The notes under the pieces are model-generated. The model saw only the letters and a program-made list of their open reading frames with translations, did not search any database and was not told the DNA's origin. This document shows, piece after piece, positions 26,038 through 33,480 of a stretch of 49,595 nucleotides of DNA; position 1 is the stretch's first letter, and every line of letters begins with the position of its first letter. The stretch lies in the IMG/VR virus record IMGVR_UViG_3300017917_003228, positions 1 through 49,595 of that record; one strand, 5' to 3'. Origin of the DNA: a virus. A program made the position numbers and the translations under genes.

Positions 26038-26484
26038 ATGTCAAAACCTTTATCCCTTCGTGCCCTTGATATTCCAGCGATTCATCGTTTTGGAATTGGA
26101 TTTGAACCCATGTTTGAAGAACTCATGCGTGTGGCTTCGCAACAGACCAACACCAACTACCCTCCCCACAATGTGATCAAAACAGGCGAAAACACTGTGC
26201 TGATCGAAGTGGCCGTGGCTGGTTTTGCTGAAGGCGAAATCAACGTTGAAGTGAACCAGCGAGTGCTGACCATTACTGGTAGCACACAGCGCGAGCAGGA
26301 TGCAGACCACGAGTATCTGCATCGCGGCATCAGTTCACGTGATTTCAAACAAGTGTTCACCCTGGCCGAGCATGTGGAAGTCAAAAGCGCCACAGTAAAG
26401 AACGGTATCCTCAGCGTGAATCTTGAACGCGAGGTGCCCGAATCTGCACGTCCTAAAGCTATTGCAATCACGTATCAAAACTGA
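26038..26484 (+). CDS. Small heat-shock protein, Hsp20/IbpA-like
   Basis: 148 aa. The N-terminus (FGIGFEPMFEELMR) and alpha-crystallin domain (VLIEVAVAGFAEGEINVEV to NGILSVNLEREVPE) follow IbpA closely. It holds unfolding proteins in a refoldable state. ATG 26038 has a strong AAGGAG. A TATAAATA box, a dyad and a leader hairpin precede it, and an early-type promoter for clpS overlaps its stop. Confidence 0.95.
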   Translation: MSKPLSLRALDIPAIHRFGIGFEPMFEELMRVASQQTNTNYPPHNVIKTGENTVLIEVAVAGFAEGEINVEVNQRVLTITGSTQREQDADHEYLHRGISSRDFKQVFTLAEHVEVKSATVKNGILSVNLEREVPESARPKAIAITYQN

Positions 26485-26490
26485 TACAAT
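26462..26490 (+). promoter_or_regulatory. Sigma-70 promoter before clpS
   Basis: TTGCAA at 26462-26467, 17-bp spacer, TACAAT at 26485-26490 with an extended TGA. It overlaps the hsp20 stop codon. A late-like box CGTAAATA follows at 26493-26500. Confidence 0.65.
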
Positions 26491-26492
26491 AG

Positions 26493-26500
26493 CGTAAATA
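26493..26500 (+). promoter_or_regulatory. Late-promoter-like box CGTAAATA
   Basis: CGTAAATA lies 44 bases before the clpS ATG and touches the left arm of the hairpin at 26499. Confidence 0.4.
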
Positions 26501-26526
26501 AGTGGCAGCAATGGTGCTGCCACTTA
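26499..26526 (+). promoter_or_regulatory. 12-bp perfect hairpin in clpS leader
   Basis: TAAGTGGCAGCA pairs with TGCTGCCACTTA around the loop ATGG. No T-run follows, so it is either a leader hairpin regulating or stabilising clpS mRNA or a poor terminator after hsp20. Confidence 0.7.
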
Positions 26527-26544
26527 TAGGTTTAAGGAACCGTC

Positions 26545-26859
26545 ATGGCTCAAAGTGAAGTAAAAAACAAAATTCGTCCCATTGAAGGCCTCAAAGAGCC
26601 CAGCTTGTTCAGAGTTATCTACATCAACGACAACACCACCACCATGGAGTTTGTGGTTGAGAGCTTGATTGAATTTTTTGACTACAACGAGAACACTGCC
26701 CATCAAATCACAATTGACATTCACGAAGAAGGCAGTGCAGTGGTAGCAGTGTTGCCCTTTGAGATTGCCGAGCAAAAAGGGCACGAAGTCACACAACTGG
26801 CCCGAGCCAACAGCTATCCTCTGCTGATCAAACTCGAACCCGAAGACATCAAAGGCTGA
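26545..26859 (+). CDS. clpS: Clp protease adaptor ClpS
   Basis: 104 aa, the same size as E. coli ClpS (106). The fold signature is LFRVIYINDNTTTMEFVVES, then YNENTAHQITIDIHEEGSA and the C-terminal ANSYPLLIKLE. The N-degron pocket residues are kept: N-D-N in IND-N, the following T and M, and the His of DIHEEG. ClpS hands proteins with bulky N-terminal residues to ClpA in bacteria, but only ClpX is seen here. The 3' end overlaps the convergent phosphoesterase gene by 11 bases. Confidence 0.95.
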   Translation: MAQSEVKNKIRPIEGLKEPSLFRVIYINDNTTTMEFVVESLIEFFDYNENTAHQITIDIHEEGSAVVAVLPFEIAEQKGHEVTQLARANSYPLLIKLEPEDIKG

Positions 26860-27643
26860 TCACAATACGTTTGGCGTAATACGCATGATTGCCGTGGGGG
26901 GTGGTACCTTTTCCTCGGCAATTGTTTACATACCGGATGTTATCGTGCACTTGATCAACATCGCCGTGATAGTGGCCAAAGCACCAGGTGTGAATTTTGT
27001 TCTTGACATCAGCTGAGATCACCCAAGGCATGAGGCTGTTGCCCATGGTGTTGAACTTCAAATGACCACTGAGCTTGGCATCATGTGCGATGAGATCAGG
27101 ATTGGGCACAGTGTGAGTCACAATGACAATTTTGTGAATGTCGTCAAGCTCTTGTAGTTTTTGCACAGCGTTCAGCAGGTACTTGGCGTCGGTCTTGTGC
27201 ATTTGCTCAATGTCTCGTATGGCACGATCACTGAATCCTTTTGCCTCTTGATACTGTTCGATACTGCCCAGATAGTTCACACTGGGGTCAAAGTCAAAGC
27301 CCCACCAGCCGTTGGTACCAACCAGTGCGATATTGTCAATGATGGCCACATTGTCTTGTAGGTAAACCACGTTGGGTATTTTTTGTAGCTGCCGAGCAAA
27401 TGTTTTGTACCCTGCGCCAAGATTGTCTATGGTGTTGTAGTGTTCCACATTGCCGTCGATATAGAACACAGCCTGGTAGCACTGCCCAAGGTGATGCAAT
27501 GTTTCCAGCACCGTTTCTCGATCATGAGCAATGTCTCCAGCAACCACACAGTAGGGACTGGTAACGTTTTCCTCCCAGGAAAACTTCCCCGGCCAGGTGT
27601 CAACGTGCAAATCAGAAATTAGGTCAAAAGTGAATGTCATCAT
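26849..27643 (-). CDS. Calcineurin-like metallophosphoesterase
   Basis: 264 aa on the minus strand. The metal-binding motifs are in order: DLHVD (D-x-H), VVAGDIAHD (G-D), IDGNVEHY (a GNxEH variant), VTHTVP (H) and FGHYHGD (G-H-x-H). Such enzymes hydrolyse phosphomono- or diesters; the substrate is unknown. Two adjacent ATGs start the gene. A TTTAAATA box lies 3 bases upstream, and the plus-strand gene at 27666 diverges from the same 22-base gap. Confidence 0.88.
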   Translation of the reverse strand: MMTFTFDLISDLHVDTWPGKFSWEENVTSPYCVVAGDIAHDRETVLETLHHLGQCYQAVFYIDGNVEHYNTIDNLGAGYKTFARQLQKIPNVVYLQDNVAIIDNIALVGTNGWWGFDFDPSVNYLGSIEQYQEAKGFSDRAIRDIEQMHKTDAKYLLNAVQKLQELDDIHKIVIVTHTVPNPDLIAHDAKLSGHLKFNTMGNSLMPWVISADVKNKIHTWCFGHYHGDVDQVHDNIRYVNNCRGKGTTPHGNHAYYAKRIVISL

Positions 27644-27665
27644 ACATATTTAAAAGGATTTGATC

Positions 27666-28019
27666 ATGAACATAATTTTTGGAGAGTCGCTGGCAGCAAT
27701 GCCAGACAAGTACACCATACTGGAACTGGATCAACTGCGTTTGCCTCCTGAAGGGAAGGTGGTAACATCATACTGCGTGGTTGAGCGTGTGCCGCTGGAA
27801 GAGATCCCACTGATCGAAGCCCACCGTCAGTTGCACCAAGACTGCATCACAGCATACCGTCAGCAAAATTGGCAGGTGTGTGAACAGGCCCTGGAATCTC
27901 TGCAGGGACGCTGGAATGGTGAGTTGGACAGCTTCTACACACACCTTGCTCAACGGGTGGCAGAGTTGAAAACTCAACAGCTTGACAGTGATTGGTCTGG
28001 AATTGTTGACAAAACCTAA
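27666..28019 (+). CDS. Conserved T4-like phage protein, unknown
   Basis: 117 aa, starting MNIIFGESLAAMPDKYTILE. The part DCITAYRQQNWQVCEQALES to GELDSFYTHLAQRV looks helical, and the style is known from T4-like aquatic phages. AAAGGA precedes the ATG. No activity can be assigned. Confidence 0.75.
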   Translation: MNIIFGESLAAMPDKYTILELDQLRLPPEGKVVTSYCVVERVPLEEIPLIEAHRQLHQDCITAYRQQNWQVCEQALESLQGRWNGELDSFYTHLAQRVAELKTQQLDSDWSGIVDKT

Positions 28020-28029
28020 CACGGCCAAA

Positions 28030-28058
28030 TTGACACAAAATCGCTGAACGTGTACAAT
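28030..28058 (+). promoter_or_regulatory. Early promoter before uvsE, apparently leaderless
   Basis: TTGACA at 28030-28035, 17-bp spacer, TACAAT at 28053-28058. The ATG at 28065 is 6 bases past the -10 box. Confidence 0.8.
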
Positions 28059-28064
28059 ACGGCT

Positions 28065-29102
28065 ATGACTACACTTTCACATCCTCGCATTGGTTTCTGT
28101 TGCAAATGGCTGAATGACCCCAGTGAAACTGGCGGCATGAAAGTCAACGCCCAGGACCGAGACATCAACGGCCGTAGTACCACCATGCGCTGGCTGCGCG
28201 AGCATGCTGCCGAAGCCGAACAGCGCCAGTGGGATATCATGAACCACAATGCCCGCGCCGCCTTGCTCATGGTCGAACGTGTGGGCGCTATGCCGCCTGA
28301 ACGCCGCATGGTGCGCTTGGGCAGCGAAATGCTGCAGGGTTACACTGAACCAGCCTGGAAAGCCTGGTGGCAGCGTCCGGAAGTGCAGAGCCACTGTGAG
28401 AAAATCTTTGCCCCTGTGGGTGAGGCAGCTCGACGCCTGGGTGTGCGTCTCAGCTTTCACCCTGGTCAGTTCTGTGTGCTGGCCAGCGAAAACGACGACA
28501 TTGTGGACCGCTCGATTGAAGAGTTTGAGTACCATGCCGACATGGCTCGTTGGATGGGCTACGGTGCCACCTGGCATGATCACGGCTTCATGATCAACGT
28601 GCACCTGTCGGGCAAGGGCGGCCCTGACAAGTTCCTGCGCACCCTGGGCCGTCTCAGTCCCGAAGCTCGCAATCTCATCACCATCGAGAACGACGAAATG
28701 ACCAATGGCCTGGACGTGACCCTGCGTGTGGCAGATCACGTGGCCCTGGTGCTGGACGTGCATCACCACTGGATCAACTCGGGCGAATACATTGATGCTC
28801 AGGATCCGCGAGTGGTGCGTGTGATCAACAGCTGGCGCGGTGTGCGCCCGGGCATGCACCTCAGCATGAGTCGCGAGGATGTGCTGGTGGGCCATTGCCC
28901 GCAAACTCGCCCGGATCTGGCCACACTGTTGGCACAGGGCTACAAAAAGCAAAAACTGCGAGCACACTCGGACTTCCTGTGGAATTCTGCAGTGAACGAC
29001 TGGGCAGTGACTTTTACTCCACAGTTTGACATCGAAGTGGAGGCCAAGGGCAAGAACCTGGCCAGCCAGCAGTTGTATGATCACATGCAGGCTCGGCCAT
29101 GA
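28065..29102 (+). CDS. uvsE: UV damage endonuclease, UVDE/UvsE family
   Basis: 345 aa. The TIM-barrel UVDE signature is clear: HPRIGFCCKW at the N-terminus, LSFHPGQFCVLASEN, the metal-site regions INVHLSGKGG, ITIENDEM, LVLDVHHHWIN and LRAHSDFLWN. It nicks DNA 5' of UV photoproducts and so starts excision repair, replacing the role of T4 DenV. ATG 28065 has no ribosome site and sits where transcription from the promoter should start; a GTG at 28050 is the alternative. Confidence 0.95.
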   Translation: MTTLSHPRIGFCCKWLNDPSETGGMKVNAQDRDINGRSTTMRWLREHAAEAEQRQWDIMNHNARAALLMVERVGAMPPERRMVRLGSEMLQGYTEPAWKAWWQRPEVQSHCEKIFAPVGEAARRLGVRLSFHPGQFCVLASENDDIVDRSIEEFEYHADMARWMGYGATWHDHGFMINVHLSGKGGPDKFLRTLGRLSPEARNLITIENDEMTNGLDVTLRVADHVALVLDVHHHWINSGEYIDAQDPRVVRVINSWRGVRPGMHLSMSREDVLVGHCPQTRPDLATLLAQGYKKQKLRAHSDFLWNSAVNDWAVTFTPQFDIEVEAKGKNLASQQLYDHMQARP

Positions 29103-29392
29103 AGTCAACACTAGCAAACATTGTGGCCTGGGCGCGTCGTGATTTTCACGAGTGGCCCACACGATTTGTGCTGGAAATCACCGCATGGTTCACCAGCATC
29201 GGCTGCTCGCTGACCATGGCCCTGACCCTGCCCAGCCCACCGTTCTTGATCTTGTATCCCTTGTTCATCAGCCAGTGTGCAATATTTGCCTGGGCAGCAT
29301 GGACTCGTCGCAGCACCGGCATGCTGGCCAATTACATACTGTTGGTCACCATTGACACTGTGGGGTTAATTCGCCTCGTACTTGCAGCCTGA
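29099..29392 (+). CDS. Small membrane protein with about three spans
   Basis: 97 aa with hydrophobic stretches near residues 23-43 (FVLEITAWFTSIGCSLTMAL), 47-67 and 74-95. The start overlaps the uvsE stop (ATGA). It resembles small integral membrane proteins of T4-like aquatic phages. No function assigned. Confidence 0.75.
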   Translation: MKSTLANIVAWARRDFHEWPTRFVLEITAWFTSIGCSLTMALTLPSPPFLILYPLFISQCAIFAWAAWTRRSTGMLANYILLVTIDTVGLIRLVLAA

Positions 29393-29399
29393 GTAAATA
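29392..29399 (+). promoter_or_regulatory. Late-promoter-like box AGTAAATA
   Basis: AGTAAATA overlaps the stop at 29390-29392 and lies 18 bases before the ATG at 29418. Confidence 0.4.
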
Positions 29400-29417
29400 T
29401 CGGGCAAGGAGATTGCT

Positions 29418-29720
29418 ATGAAAAAGTTTGCCCTGATTGCGGTGTTGTTTGCAGGTTCAGCCTTGGCCAATGACTCAGTGTTTGAAATGCACAAGGTCAT
29501 GTCATGCGACAAGACCAAACTGGTGTTTGACCTGTTGCGTAAAGAATACCAAGAAACCCCAATCTGGGGCGGCGAGAAAGAAAAGAGCAAGTATGTGCTC
29601 ACAGTGAACACCAGCACCACCACATGGAGCCTGGTGGAATTCAACAATGACGTTGCATGCTTGGTAGATGCCGGGGTTGGGTTTCAAACCAACATGCCGG
29701 CACGTCGATCTGCCTTGTGA
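29418..29720 (+). CDS. Small exported protein
   Basis: 100 aa with a clear Sec signal peptide (MKKFALIAVLFAGSALA, cleavage before NDS). The mature part has two Cys (about residues 33 and 75) that could form a disulfide in the periplasm. Strong AAGGAG before ATG. It converges on the minus-strand operon, the two stops being one base apart. Function unknown. Confidence 0.75.
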   Translation: MKKFALIAVLFAGSALANDSVFEMHKVMSCDKTKLVFDLLRKEYQETPIWGGEKEKSKYVLTVNTSTTTWSLVEFNNDVACLVDAGVGFQTNMPARRSAL

Positions 29721-29721
29721 C

Positions 29722-30012
29722 TCAGTCTTGCTCTTTGTCGGACTTTTTACTGCCTGCCAGCATGATTCCGCTCAGTGTTCCAGTTAGGAACGTGGCAATG
29801 GGCACAATCAGTTCAAAGAACTTTTGATCGATTGGGCTGATGGCATCCAGGGGTTGAGTGACAAAAATGATGCTGTACAGTACCACAAAGATGATGCCAA
29901 ACAGGCTGAATCCCAGGATCACACCTATGAACACTTTGAGTCGTGTGATAAGTTCTTCTTCGGTGTAACGCGGGCGGCGTTCAAAAAACAAGCGGTTTAG
30001 AAATTCTTTCAT
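29722..30012 (-). CDS. Two-span membrane protein, conserved in T4-like phages
   Basis: 96 aa from ATG 30012 (MKEFLNRLFFERRPRYTEEE). Two hydrophobic spans, near FIGVILGFSLFGIIFVVLYS and IVPIATFLTGTLSGIMLAG, are separated by a short loop, with a charged C-terminus. The size and topology fit a holin-like protein. It is the last gene of the minus-strand operon and overlaps the lipoprotein gene as ATGA. The lysis role is inferred. Confidence 0.7.
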   Translation of the reverse strand: MKEFLNRLFFERRPRYTEEELITRLKVFIGVILGFSLFGIIFVVLYSIIFVTQPLDAISPIDQKFFELIVPIATFLTGTLSGIMLAGSKKSDKEQD

Positions 30013-30197
30013 TCTGCTTTGCACTCCTGATTTTCAAAAATGTACTTGGGGCAGTCTCTGTTGACTTCGCAAAGAGGTGCCTGACAAATGTCTTTGTCCC
30101 AGTTGGCGGGATTCTGACATGGATAGCGGTAATGTTGTTCACACCCAGCAACAAGAGCCAACACAGCCACAGCAAATAGTTTGATCATGGTGGTCAT
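30009..30197 (-). CDS. Small Cys-rich lipoprotein
   Basis: 62 aa. A lipoprotein signal ends in a lipobox-like VAGC (LFAVAVLALVAGC), so the mature form is about 43 residues and membrane-tethered, with five further Cys. GAGGT precedes the ATG at 30197. Downstream of a coiled-coil membrane protein, it has the size and layout of an outer-membrane spanin (Rz1-like) subunit, though it is not Pro-rich. Confidence 0.75.
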   Translation of the reverse strand: MTTMIKLFAVAVLALVAGCEQHYRYPCQNPANWDKDICQAPLCEVNRDCPKYIFENQECKAE

Positions 30198-30205
30198 GGT
30201 TTACC

Positions 30206-30802
30206 TCAGTTGGCCAATGGGTTGTCTAGTGCTCGCTGAATCTTGCCGTCGATTTCTTTCTTGAGCTGTTCCACTTCGCGAGTGACTTCACGACGAGCTT
30301 GCGACACTTCGGTGTTGATTTCGCGACGGGTTTGTTCCATGTCGCGACGTATGGCCGCTGCTTCGCTGCGAGCCTTTTCAAGATCTTCACGCACCGCACG
30401 GCGCATTTCGCGCATTTCCAAGTCAGTTTCACGCTGAGCCTGTTTGACTGTGCGTTCCACCTGCTCGGTCACACTCTCGGTCCTGCGTAGATCATTCTTG
30501 AGATCGTTCTTGATGTCACGTGTGTAGTCTGTGGCCTTGGCTGTGCTTTCTTCAATCACAGTCAGTCGCTTGTCAAACTCACTGAGGTCAGGTGCCACGT
30601 AGGTTTGAATGGCTTCCTTCATGCTCATGTAGTCTTTGTAGACTTCAAATGCACCGTACAGGGCGCCTATTGACGAAGTTACAATTGTGGCAGCAATCAT
30701 CAATTTTGCTGGGGTAAATGAATACCCACCAATTGATATCACTGTGTTTGGGTCGGTCATTGACTCCAACTGTTCGACTTTTTCATCTAAGTTGTTGTTC
30801 AT
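30206..30802 (-). CDS. Membrane-anchored long coiled-coil protein
   Basis: 198 aa. One hydrophobic span lies near residues 33-55 (LMIAATIVTSSIGALYGAF), followed by about 135 residues of Arg/Glu-rich heptads (for example RREINTEVSQARREVTREVE). AAGGAG precedes the ATG. Topology and neighbour (a lipoprotein) would suit an inner-membrane spanin, but the predicted coil is unusually long for one. A structural or membrane-organising role is the alternative. Confidence 0.75.
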   Translation of the reverse strand: MNNNLDEKVEQLESMTDPNTVISIGGYSFTPAKLMIAATIVTSSIGALYGAFEVYKDYMSMKEAIQTYVAPDLSEFDKRLTVIEESTAKATDYTRDIKNDLKNDLRRTESVTEQVERTVKQAQRETDLEMREMRRAVREDLEKARSEAAAIRRDMEQTRREINTEVSQARREVTREVEQLKKEIDGKIQRALDNPLAN

Positions 30803-30813
30803 TCTTATTCTCC

Positions 30814-32415
30814 TTAGGGTTTGTATTGTTGGTCCACCAGCGAGCGGTGCAACCTATCACTGGCTCCGTTCAGTTGTCGCAGCGCACGGGCATTGTCCAC
30901 TGTGCGTTGGTCCCGATACACTTGCTGACTGCGATACAACTGGCCATCGGGCACCACGGCATTTTGATATGCCGAGAATCCTGGCACGGATCCCATGGCA
31001 CCAATCACCAGTTCTTGTGCTGCCTGCTGCTGTTCAATAGTGGCAGCATTGCTCATGCGTTCGGCCAACTGTGTGGCTGATTGTTTGGCTGCTTGTTGTG
31101 CTGCGGCACGACGTGTCTGGGCAGTGCGAGCGGCAGGCGCTGGTGCCGGAGTAGCAGAACGTTTGGGTTCAGCTGCTGGTGCTGCAACTGATGCCACTGG
31201 CTCTGCGGGCTTGATTACCGATGTCACGCTGACAGGACTGACTGGATTGGTAGGGCTGGACACATCTGTTGCGGTGCTGGAGGGAATTTCTGGTGCCTGG
31301 GCTGTCACTGTTGCGGCAGGGGCGCTGGTTGGCCGGGCATCAGGTACTACATATTTTAGTGCATAGGCCTTGGCATAGCCCGGGCAAGCCGAATCACTCA
31401 ATACATCAGCTGAACACTGTTGTGCAAACCGAGCTTGGGCATGGCCTGGGCATTGTGGATCATATAGGGCACTGATGGAACACTGCTGATTGAAATATGC
31501 TTGTTCGTAACCGTTACACTGGGAATCATACAGGGGATTAATGGAACACTGCTGATTGAAATATGCTTGTTCGTATCCAGCACAGTTGGAATGGTACAGT
31601 GGGTCAGCTGAACACTGTTGCTCAAAGTATGCCTGCTCGTAACCCGGGCAGGTCACAGCATGCAAGGGGTTGGCGGCACACTGTTGGTCATGATAAGCCT
31701 GTGCATATCCTGCACATGCTGAATTGTATAGTGGATTGGCCGAGCACTGTTGCGCAAAGTAGGCTTCGGCGTAACCCGGGCAGGAGGGATTGCTCAAGGG
31801 GTCAGTCAAGCACACACTGCCAGTTGAAGCTATTTCAATGCGTCCAGGAACAGAAGTGGCATTCATGCCCCAGCCGTGATAGTTCACCGTGAACTCGCCC
31901 CGGGCAGCATTGCCCACAACAGCACTGGTAACCACCTGATTACGGATGTTGACCAGGTCATACTGTATGCCGATGTATCCGCTGGGTCGGATCTCAACAG
32001 AGAATGTGTTGAGATTGTTGGGGTTGCTGTATTCAGCGATGTTGCCCCAGTAATAGCGTTGATACTGACTGTTGCCCTCGGTCCAGAACTGGCTTTGCTG
32101 CACCGGCAACAGATCAGTTTGCATGGGCATGATCGAGTAGTTGAACACCGGCGAGCTACCAGTGGTGATGTTTTCGCCCGAACAGCAATAGGTGGTCTGT
32201 GGAGTTTGATTCACGCCCATGAATGCCACCACGCCGTTGCTGAACATGAACGAACTGGTAAAGGTCACTCCGTACAAGGGAAAGGCAAACTGCAGGGGCA
32301 CATGCACCCACGAGTCATCGCTGAATTGCAGTGGTGTACGCGGTGCAGTGAGAGACTGCGCATGCCCCAGCACCGCAGCCAGCATCAATGTCACGGCTGC
32401 CCAGAACTGTTTCAT
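30814..32415 (-). CDS. Exported protein with seven 22-residue Cys repeats
   Basis: 533 aa. A Sec signal peptide (MKQFWAAVTLMLAAVLGHAQ) is followed by a beta-rich domain to about residue 200. Seven tandem 22-residue units follow (202-355) with pattern C-x9-C and GY-x2-AY-x2-QQ. The rest is a Pro/Ala/Ser linker and a Gln/Arg-rich helical tail. It is probably secreted or periplasmic, with disulfide-stapled repeats. It is in an operon with another exported protein (2-base gap). Host-surface or virion roles are possible; none is proven. Confidence 0.8.
   Translation of the reverse strand: MKQFWAAVTLMLAAVLGHAQSLTAPRTPLQFSDDSWVHVPLQFAFPLYGVTFTSSFMFSNGVVAFMGVNQTPQTTYCCSGENITTGSSPVFNYSIMPMQTDLLPVQQSQFWTEGNSQYQRYYWGNIAEYSNPNNLNTFSVEIRPSGYIGIQYDLVNIRNQVVTSAVVGNAARGEFTVNYHGWGMNATSVPGRIEIASTGSVCLTDPLSNPSCPGYAEAYFAQQCSANPLYNSACAGYAQAYHDQQCAANPLHAVTCPGYEQAYFEQQCSADPLYHSNCAGYEQAYFNQQCSINPLYDSQCNGYEQAYFNQQCSISALYDPQCPGHAQARFAQQCSADVLSDSACPGYAKAYALKYVVPDARPTSAPAATVTAQAPEIPSSTATDVSSPTNPVSPVSVTSVIKPAEPVASVAAPAAEPKRSATPAPAPAARTAQTRRAAAQQAAKQSATQLAERMSNAATIEQQQAAQELVIGAMGSVPGFSAYQNAVVPDGQLYRSQQVYRDQRTVDNARALRQLNGASDRLHRSLVDQQYKP
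31351..31812 (-). repeat. Seven tandem 66-bp coding repeats
   Basis: Seven in-frame 66-bp units encode C-S-x-N-P-L-Y-x3-C-x-G-Y-x2-A-Y-x2-Q-Q. Units 4 and 5 are the most alike. DNA-level divergence suggests an old expansion with selection on the Cys spacing. Confidence 0.85.
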
Positions 32416-32417
32416 GA

Positions 32418-32885
32418 TTACTTTTCTCGCACAGGGGCAGGTGCTCGGCCTGGATTTTCGTCCCAGATCTGCTTGGCTTCTGCACCAATTTTGCCGTCAA
32501 CTGGGCAAGGTGTTCCGGCATTCATCATGGCGTCCCACACACGACGATCTTGGCACAGTGTGGACACCGCCGCCACTTTCATGCCCATGTCGTAGAGATT
32601 CTTGGCCAATTTGATGCGTTCGCAGTTGAGATCACGCAGGGTTCCGCCCACGCTGATACCAAAGATCTGTGTTTGAACTGCGCCAGATGCTGCCACACTG
32701 CACACATCATTGTTGATGGAAGTCACTGCCGGAGCAATGGCGCTGGGCGGTGGCGACTTTACTGTGCTTTCGTTTGTGGTGTTGCTGTTGACTGTGCTGT
32801 TACTGGTGCTTTCAGTAACAATGGGTTGGGCCAGGGCTTGTGACACGGCCAACGCGAATACAGTTGCAAGGTATTTTGTTTTCAT
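32418..32885 (-). CDS. Exported protein, conserved partner of the Cys-repeat protein
   Basis: 155 aa with a Sec signal peptide (MKTKYLATVFALAVSQALA) and a Ser/Thr/Asn-rich linker. A C-terminal domain has four Cys (VCSVAAS, NCERIKLAK, STLCQDRR, GTPCPVDGK), likely forming disulfides. Good ribosome site (GCAGGAG). It heads the pair with the repeat protein, and a TGTAAATA box lies upstream on the minus strand. Confidence 0.75.
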   Translation of the reverse strand: MKTKYLATVFALAVSQALAQPIVTESTSNSTVNSNTTNESTVKSPPPSAIAPAVTSINNDVCSVAASGAVQTQIFGISVGGTLRDLNCERIKLAKNLYDMGMKVAAVSTLCQDRRVWDAMMNAGTPCPVDGKIGAEAKQIWDENPGRAPAPVREK

Positions 32886-32924
32886 TTTTGTTATTCTCCT
32901 GCAAAGAGGATACCTCTCGTGTGT

Positions 32925-32932
32925 TATTTACA
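32925..32932 (-). promoter_or_regulatory. Late-promoter-like box TGTAAATA (minus)
   Basis: Reads TGTAAATA on the minus strand, about 40 bases before the ATG at 32885. Confidence 0.45.
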
Positions 32933-32991
32933 GAGAGGCGCAAAATCAAAAACTTACAACTTATTAGATTTGTTAGATCAACTAACAGCTT

Positions 32992-33384
32992 TTATTTTTT
33001 GCGGGCAGGTGCACGGCCCTTGATTGCTGCTGGTTTGGCGGCGGGCTTCTTGGCCGGTGCTGGTTTGGCAGCGGCAGCTTTCTTGGCTGGTGCTGGCTTC
33101 TTGGCAGCAGGTTTGGCCGCTCGGGCAGGCACCACTGATTCAGCAACGGGTGCTGGTTCTGGCGCAACAGTTGGGCGATTTGGGTTGTCTTCGTGAGCAT
33201 CCCATTCCACTTGACTCAGTTTGTGTAGACCGATGCAGTATCCAGACAGGCTGCGACCGCAACCGCATTTGATGGGCTGTGGTTCAGACACCACTGGTGT
33301 TTCGACCTTGTAAGGTGCAACTTCGGGTTGGGTGGGCTGGCTGTTGGGCTTGCCAGTAAGCCAGTTCAAAAATGCTTTCAGCAT
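32992..33384 (-). CDS. CDGSH-like 3Cys-1His protein with basic Lys/Ala/Pro tail
   Basis: 130 aa. A short hydrophobic N-terminus is followed by CGCGRSLSGYCIGLHKL, near residues 40-56. This is close to the CDGSH iron-sulfur motif (C-x-C-x2-S...C-x-G-x-H) but has one residue fewer between Ser and the third Cys and lacks the Pro. The C-terminal about 45 residues repeat AKKPAPAKK-type units like histone H1 and should bind nucleic acid or polyanions. A minus-strand GGTAAATA box lies upstream. A zinc rather than iron-sulfur site is the alternative. Confidence 0.7.
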   Translation of the reverse strand: MLKAFLNWLTGKPNSQPTQPEVAPYKVETPVVSEPQPIKCGCGRSLSGYCIGLHKLSQVEWDAHEDNPNRPTVAPEPAPVAESVVPARAAKPAAKKPAPAKKAAAAKPAPAKKPAAKPAAIKGRAPARKK

Positions 33385-33402
33385 GTAAATCTCCTAGACA
33401 AG

Positions 33403-33410
33403 TATTTACC
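33403..33410 (-). promoter_or_regulatory. Late-promoter-like box GGTAAATA (minus)
   Basis: Reads GGTAAATA on the minus strand, 18 bases before the ATG at 33384. Confidence 0.5.
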
Positions 33411-33413
33411 GCA

Positions 33414-33435
33414 TTTTAGTGTGGTCACACTAAAA
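33414..33435. repeat. 22-bp dyad between divergent genes
   Basis: TTTTAGTGTG, GT, CACACTAAAA: perfect 10-bp arms. It lies in the divergent promoter region between the minus-strand operon and the phasin-like gene, a typical operator position. No T-run follows in a way that favours a terminator. Confidence 0.65.
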
Positions 33436-33451
33436 AATCCACTGATTTATG

Positions 33452-33480
33452 TTGCACCGCCAGGTAAATATTGTTACAAT
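33452..33480 (+). promoter_or_regulatory. Promoter of the phasin-like gene
   Basis: TTGCAC at 33452-33457, 17-bp spacer, TACAAT at 33475-33480 with extended TGT. A GGTAAATA late-like box lies inside the spacer (33463-33470), so both polymerase forms might use this site. Confidence 0.7.

Noticed and set aside
31351-31812. Tandem repeats as a CRISPR array
   Set aside because: The 66-bp units are in-frame coding repeats without unique spacers.
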